DNA from: RFPI01 sp964398195
Lineage (GTDB): Bacteria; Pseudomonadota; Gammaproteobacteria; Burkholderiales; Methylophilaceae
Direction of reading: 5' to 3'
Assembly: GCA_964398195.1 (NCBI GenBank)
Contig: CAYNLW010000039.1
Coordinates: 1-9,720, forward strand
Length of the DNA: 9,720 bases
Numbering within the stretch: the stretch's first letter is position 1; each line of letters begins with the position of its first letter. Shown here piece by piece: positions 6,502-9,720 of the stretch. Both the position numbers and the translations under genes were made by a program. Below the pieces are notes generated by a model that was not told where the DNA came from, ran no database searches, and saw only the letters and a program-made list of their open reading frames with translations.

Positions 6502-7919
6502 GGACTCTCCTGCGCCAGTTTGCCGCGTTGTAAAGGCGGGCTATTGGCAAAGTATTTTTTAATGCCAGCCAAAATGGCTAAACACAGCTTTTGTCGGTAA
6601 TCATCGTCGTTCAGTTTGCGTTCTTCTTCCGGATTACTGATAAACGCGGTTTCTACCAAAATCGAGGGAATATCCGGCGACTTCAACACGGCAAAGCCGG
6701 CTTGCTCGACCGAGCCTTTGTGCAGGGGATTAATCTCACCGATTTTGAGCAACACATGGCGCCCCAATTTTAGGCTGTCATTGATGGTGGCGGTTTGCGA
6801 TAAATCCAATAAAGTACGCGCCAGATTGATATCGCGCGTATCTAAACTGACCCCGCCGATTAAATCAGATTCATTTTCCTTTTTCGCCAAATATCGCGCC
6901 GAGGCACTGGTAGCGCCTTTTTCCGATAAAGCAAATACCGAAGAACCACGCGCATCGGGGCGAATAAAAGCATCAGCGTGTATAGAAACAAATAAATCAG
7001 CAGGCATATTGCGTGCCTTGACCACACGACCGTGCAAAGGAATAAAGTAATCGCCATCACGGGTCAAAATTGCCCGCATATTGGGCTCGGCATCAATTTT
7101 TTGTTTGAGCATTTTAGCGATGGCTAAAGTGATATTTTTCTCCTGCGAGCCATTCGCCCCTCTAGCCCCCGGATCCTCGCCGCCATGGCCAGCGTCTATG
7201 GCGATGGTAATAAGACGTTGGCCATTCAGCAGCGCTGGCTTATTGGTCAAAGGTATTTCCATAGGCGGCGCTTTTGGCTCTTGCCCAGCGCTATCTGCCG
7301 CGCTATTGGCCGGTAGGTTATTCCCAGCAAGCGCATTCAGCGCCATATCCGCGCTTTGTTTATCCGCCTCAGTGATGGGCTTTTCCAGCGTCTGTGCGCT
7401 ATCTAATGACTGATTAGCTAGGGACTGATTAGCCGGCGCAGGGACATTGTTGCTAGGCCGCGCCGTGCCATCTAGCTGGTTTAACACAGCACTTAAGGGG
7501 TCGTGCAAAGGGAAAATATCCAACACCAAGCGATGCTGATAGCCGCCTGCCGGTTGCAACATCACCACTTTAGGGTTGACTTCGGTTTTAAGGTCTATCG
7601 CCAAGCGCACCATACCGGGTTTGAAATTGCCTATGCGTATCTGTTTGATATACGGGTCGCTAGGCGAAACCTCTGCGGCTAAGCTGCGCAGCGCTTGATT
7701 CAGCTCGACATTTTCTAAATCTAATACCAAGCGATCGGGATTTTTTAAGCTAGTGATTTGATGTTTTACCTCGCTATTCACTTCTAGGGTGATGCGGGTA
7801 TAGTCCACCGCCGGCCAAATACGGCTGGACACGATATTCACTGGCGCTGCGCCTAGGGCTAGATAGGCCGCGCCAGCGCTAAGCAATAATGTGGCTAAGA
7901 TGAAATAGCGTTTAAGCAT
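6498..7919 (-). CDS. amiC: N-acetylmuramoyl-L-alanine amidase, AmiC type
   Basis: Periplasmic zinc amidase that cuts the bond between N-acetylmuramic acid and the stem peptide, splitting septal wall between daughter cells. Order in 473 residues: signal peptide (1 to about 24, K-R then a hydrophobic core, cleavage near LGA-AP; no twin arginine, so probably Sec), AMIN peptidoglycan-targeting domain (about 28-136), a Pro/Ala/Asn-rich linker (140-232) holding a short repeat (ANQSL twice), then an Amidase_3 domain. Zinc ligands are visible as H245 (DAGHGG), E260 (QEKNITL) and H314 (SIHADA); the catalytic E423 is in VETAFISN. SVFALSEKGATSASARYLA and ESDLIGG (327-356) match the regulatory helix insertion of AmiB/AmiC enzymes activated by EnvC/NlpD-type LytM proteins, so the same control is likely. 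Its start lies inside the end of tsaE (25-nt overlap), with AGGAG at 7924-7928. Confidence 0.95.
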   Translation of the reverse strand: MLKRYFILATLLLSAGAAYLALGAAPVNIVSSRIWPAVDYTRITLEVNSEVKHQITSLKNPDRLVLDLENVELNQALRSLAAEVSPSDPYIKQIRIGNFKPGMVRLAIDLKTEVNPKVVMLQPAGGYQHRLVLDIFPLHDPLSAVLNQLDGTARPSNNVPAPANQSLANQSLDSAQTLEKPITEADKQSADMALNALAGNNLPANSAADSAGQEPKAPPMEIPLTNKPALLNGQRLITIAIDAGHGGEDPGARGANGSQEKNITLAIAKMLKQKIDAEPNMRAILTRDGDYFIPLHGRVVKARNMPADLFVSIHADAFIRPDARGSSVFALSEKGATSASARYLAKKENESDLIGGVSLDTRDINLARTLLDLSQTATINDSLKLGRHVLLKIGEINPLHKGSVEQAGFAVLKSPDIPSILVETAFISNPEEERKLNDDDYRQKLCLAILAGIKKYFANSPPLQRGKLAQESP

Positions 7920-8365
7920 TGTGCTCCTAACTGACTATGGGCTTGCATACGGCAACTTCTTCCAGTTGCTTGATGAGATAAGCTAATCGCGATATCGGGC
8001 GGTGGTAGCAGATGTCCGGCTTTTTCTGGCCACTCGACAAAGCAAACGCTATGCGCGTTGAAGTATTCTCTAAAGCCAGCGGCATGCCATTCTTGTTCAT
8101 CTTGAAAGCGATATAAATCGAAGTGATAAATGGCATACGGTAGGCCTATATCCTCATACAATTCCAGCAAACTATAACTCGGGCTTTTTACTTTGCCGTG
8201 ATAGCCCAAAGCCTGTAATACGCCGCGCACCAGGGTGGTTTTGCCGGCGCCCAAATCGCCATGCAGATAAATCGCCAAGCCAGCGCGCAATCCCTGCGCT
8301 AATCGCGCTGCACATTGCAGCGTCGCCTGTTCATCGGCCAAGGCTAGTGTAAAATCAGTCGCCAT
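7895..8365 (-). CDS. tsaE: tRNA t6A37 threonylcarbamoyladenosine biosynthesis ATPase TsaE
   Basis: P-loop ATPase that works with TsaB and TsaD to place threonylcarbamoyl on A37 of ANN-reading tRNAs; essential in many bacteria. The 156 residues show the Walker A HGDLGAGKTTL (35-45), KSPSYSLLE (60-68, a Ser-rich version of the usual SPT(F/Y)TL), YHFDLYR (80-86) and FVEWPEK (109-115). I start it at the ATG at 8365, where MATDFTLALADE fits the family and GGA lies 7 nt upstream. An ATG two codons earlier (8371) is possible. The frame stays open to 8461, but that extension would lie inside queG and looks unlike the family. The start codon overlaps that of queG on the opposite strand. It is the first gene of the minus-strand cluster and is coupled to amiC by a 25-nt overlap. 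Confidence 0.93.
   Translation of the reverse strand: MATDFTLALADEQATLQCAARLAQGLRAGLAIYLHGDLGAGKTTLVRGVLQALGYHGKVKSPSYSLLELYEDIGLPYAIYHFDLYRFQDEQEWHAAGFREYFNAHSVCFVEWPEKAGHLLPPPDIAISLSHQATGRSCRMQAHSQLGAQCLNAISS
8350..8355 (+). promoter_or_regulatory. -10 box of queG, inside tsaE
   Basis: TAAAAT ends 8 bp before the queG ATG at 8364. Initiation 7 bp after it gives a leader of 0-3 nt. A poor -35 (TGTTCA, 8328-8333) lies 16 bp upstream. No Shine-Dalgarno precedes the ATG. The box is within the first codons of tsaE on the opposite strand. Confidence 0.4.
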
Positions 8366-9443
8366 GAGCATATCCAAACAGCATAGTGAACAAAGCATTG
8401 CGCAACTGGCACAGTCGATAAAACTGTGTGGGAAGCAATTGGGATTCGACCAAGTCGGCATTAGTGATATTGATTTGGCCAGTCAGGAAAAACATTTTGT
8501 GGAATGGTTGCAACGCGGTTTTCATGGTGCTATGGATTATATGGCAAAACATGGAAAAAAACGCACTCGCCCAGCAGAATTGGTGCCCGGCACTGTGCGG
8601 GTGATTTCATTGCGCATGAATTACTTTCCGCCCCATGCGCGCGACGCTATAGATACCTTGCAGGATAGCCAGCTGGCTTATGTATCGCGCTATGCAGTGG
8701 GGCGCGATTATCACAAGGTGATGCGCAAGCTATTGCAACAACTTTGCCAACGCATCGCTGAGCAAGTGCAAGACTTTGAATATCGGGTTTTTACCGATAG
8801 CGCCCCCGTGTTGGAAGTCGCCTTGGCAGAAAAAGCCGGATTAGGTTGGCGCGGCAAACACACTTTATTGCTTTCGCGCGACGCCGGTTCGTGGTTTTTT
8901 CTGGGGGAGATTTATACCAATCTACCCTTGCCTATAGACCAAGCGCAAAGCGAACACTGCGGCACTTGTAGCGCCTGTATTCAAGTCTGCCCTACACAGG
9001 CCATCGTGGCGCCCTATCAGCTAGACGCGCGGCGCTGCATATCCTACTTAACCATAGAACACAAAACTAGTATTCCCATTGAATTTAGAAAGTCCATAGG
9101 CAATCGCGTGTATGGCTGCGACGATTGTCAGCTATGTTGCCCGTGGAATCGCTTTGCCAAGCTGACTGAGCGCAATGACTTTCATGTCAGACATGGGCTA
9201 GACCAAGCCAGCCTAGTCAGCTTATTTAGCTGGAGTGAACAACAGTTTGAACAGAATATGGCTGGCAGCGCTATCTATCGCATAGGCTATCAACAATGGT
9301 TGCGTAATATCGCCGTGGGTTTGGGCAATGCGCCGACTAGCGCAGCAGTGATACAAGCCTTGCAAGCACGTCGCGACAGCGCTTCTGCCTTGTTGCGTGA
9401 ACACATCGATTGGGCATTACAGCAGCATGCTGCTGAGGTATAA
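8364..9443 (+). CDS. queG: Epoxyqueuosine reductase QueG
   Basis: Cobalamin- and iron-sulphur-dependent enzyme that reduces epoxyqueuosine to queuosine at position 34 of tRNAs Asp, Asn, His and Tyr, the last pathway step; cytosolic. The 359 residues start with the QueG domain and contain FTDSAPVLE (143-151) with D145 as the expected proton donor, and GLGWRGKHTLLLS (159-171). Two 4Fe-4S sets follow: C199/C202/C205 with C209 (CGTCSACIQVCPT) and C252/C255/C258/C259 (GCDDCQLCCPWN); C225 is also conserved-looking. The C-terminal 60 residues look HEAT-like, as in other QueG proteins. The start at 8364 shares CATG with tsaE, and no Shine-Dalgarno is visible. Its TAA (9441-9443) overlaps the -10 box of the next gene. 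No other queuosine gene is in the window. Confidence 0.96.
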   Translation: MSISKQHSEQSIAQLAQSIKLCGKQLGFDQVGISDIDLASQEKHFVEWLQRGFHGAMDYMAKHGKKRTRPAELVPGTVRVISLRMNYFPPHARDAIDTLQDSQLAYVSRYAVGRDYHKVMRKLLQQLCQRIAEQVQDFEYRVFTDSAPVLEVALAEKAGLGWRGKHTLLLSRDAGSWFFLGEIYTNLPLPIDQAQSEHCGTCSACIQVCPTQAIVAPYQLDARRCISYLTIEHKTSIPIEFRKSIGNRVYGCDDCQLCCPWNRFAKLTERNDFHVRHGLDQASLVSLFSWSEQQFEQNMAGSAIYRIGYQQWLRNIAVGLGNAPTSAAVIQALQARRDSASALLREHIDWALQQHAAEV

Positions 9444-9444
9444 T
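9416..9444 (+). promoter_or_regulatory. Promoter for the gene at 9472
   Basis: ATTACA (9416-9421, 4 of 6) and a perfect TATAAT (9439-9444) are separated by 17 bp. Initiation near 9451 would give a leader of about 21 nt. The promoter overlaps the end of queG, so the next gene can be expressed on its own. Confidence 0.55.
9420..9435. repeat. 16-bp perfect palindrome inside the promoter spacer
   Basis: CAGCAGCATGCTGCTG is its own reverse complement. It encodes Q-Q-H-A-A at the QueG C-terminus and lies between the -35 and -10 boxes of the downstream promoter. It could be an operator or a chance product of CAG/GCT codons. Confidence 0.5.
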
Positions 9445-9471
9445 ATCGTCATTGCCTAAGCTAATATCTAC

Positions 9472-9720
9472 ATGAATTTCCTAGCAAAAATTATCCCGCC
9501 ACATTATTTAAACAAGCTCAATTTCAACCTTGCTAGTAATGTTTTATTGCTGCTTATCGCCCTATTGATTGCGCTCAGTTTTAAACAATATGGCGCCAGC
9601 AATGATGAATTAGTGCAACACACCTATGGCCAACTTCTGGTCAAGTTCTATGCGTCGGCAGGACAAGATTTATCTGCCTTTAGCTATAAAAATTTGTATT
9701 TATATGGCGGTTTTTTTGAC
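9472..9720 (+). CDS. Membrane protein of unknown function, 3' end cut by window edge
   Basis: The first 83 residues are visible, from the ATG at 9472 (29 bp after the queG stop). They show a hydrophobic segment at about 22-37 after a short amphipathic N-terminus, then a polar loop with YGASNDELVQHTYGQLLVKF and a second conserved-looking stretch SYKNLYLYGGFFD. One membrane anchor followed by a large acidic first loop with N-D-E is the arrangement seen at the start of GT-C-type glycosyltransferases (ArnT/PMT-like), so a polytopic lipid-linked sugar transferase is a reasonable guess. Nothing more can be shown from the fragment. No strong Shine-Dalgarno is seen. It has its own promoter overlapping the queG end. 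Confidence 0.75.
   Translation, partial: MNFLAKIIPPHYLNKLNFNLASNVLLLLIALLIALSFKQYGASNDELVQHTYGQLLVKFYASAGQDLSAFSYKNLYLYGGFFD

Noticed and set aside
6616..7413. Plus-strand frames of 144 and 110 residues
   Set aside because: Both are antisense to the amidase and linker regions of amiC, without recognisable motifs or start signals.
8366..8461. 32-residue N-terminal extension of tsaE
   Set aside because: It lies wholly within queG, is Cys-rich and unlike TsaE, and the ATG at 8365 gives a normal 156-residue protein.
1..9720. Search for CRISPR, tRNA, rRNA, insertion sequences and Neisseria- or Haemophilus-type uptake motifs
   Set aside because: No repeat-spacer array, cloverleaf, transposase or uptake motif (GCCGTCTGAA or AAGTGCGGT) was seen by eye.

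Overview
The window looks like ordinary chromosome from a proteobacterium, most likely a betaproteobacterium. The evidence is the gene order queG / tsaE-amiC-mutL-miaA, protein sequences of that type (a MutL with the endonuclease motif, an AmiC-type amidase with AMIN domain, succinylase-branch DapC), dense coding and roughly balanced base composition. The genus cannot be fixed from the sequence alone. There is no sign of phage, insertion sequence, CRISPR, tRNA or rRNA, and nothing that looks horizontally acquired.

Layout. Positions 1-836 (minus) hold most of a drug/metabolite (EamA) transporter that runs off the left edge and starts at a TTG. A 76-bp divergent gap separates it from dapC (913-2106, plus), a lysine/diaminopimelate aminotransferase. 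dapC converges on a five-gene minus-strand cluster that reads from right to left: tsaE (8365-7895), amiC (7919-6498), a beta-CASP metallo-beta-lactamase nuclease (6501-5116), mutL (5045-3117) and miaA (3113-2151). Neighbours in this cluster overlap or nearly touch, except for a 70-bp gap ahead of mutL. On the plus strand queG (8364-9443) diverges from tsaE, and the two start codons share one CATG. A membrane protein begins at 9472 and runs off the right edge.

How the genes fit together. Three products modify the tRNA anticodon loop: MiaA (A37 isopentenylation), TsaE (t6A37) and QueG (queuosine at position 34). AmiC splits septal peptidoglycan and DapC supplies diaminopimelate for the same wall. 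MutL does mismatch repair, and the beta-CASP enzyme is probably an RNA nuclease. These are housekeeping genes linked by position more than by one pathway.

I did not find a new multi-gene system. The points most worth a second look are small: an 11-bp-phased repeat set just ahead of mutL, -10 boxes placed so close to the dapC and queG start codons that the mRNAs may be leaderless, the shared CATG start of tsaE and queG, a 12-bp tandem repeat in the MutL linker, and the nuclease gene coupled to amiC ahead of mutL.
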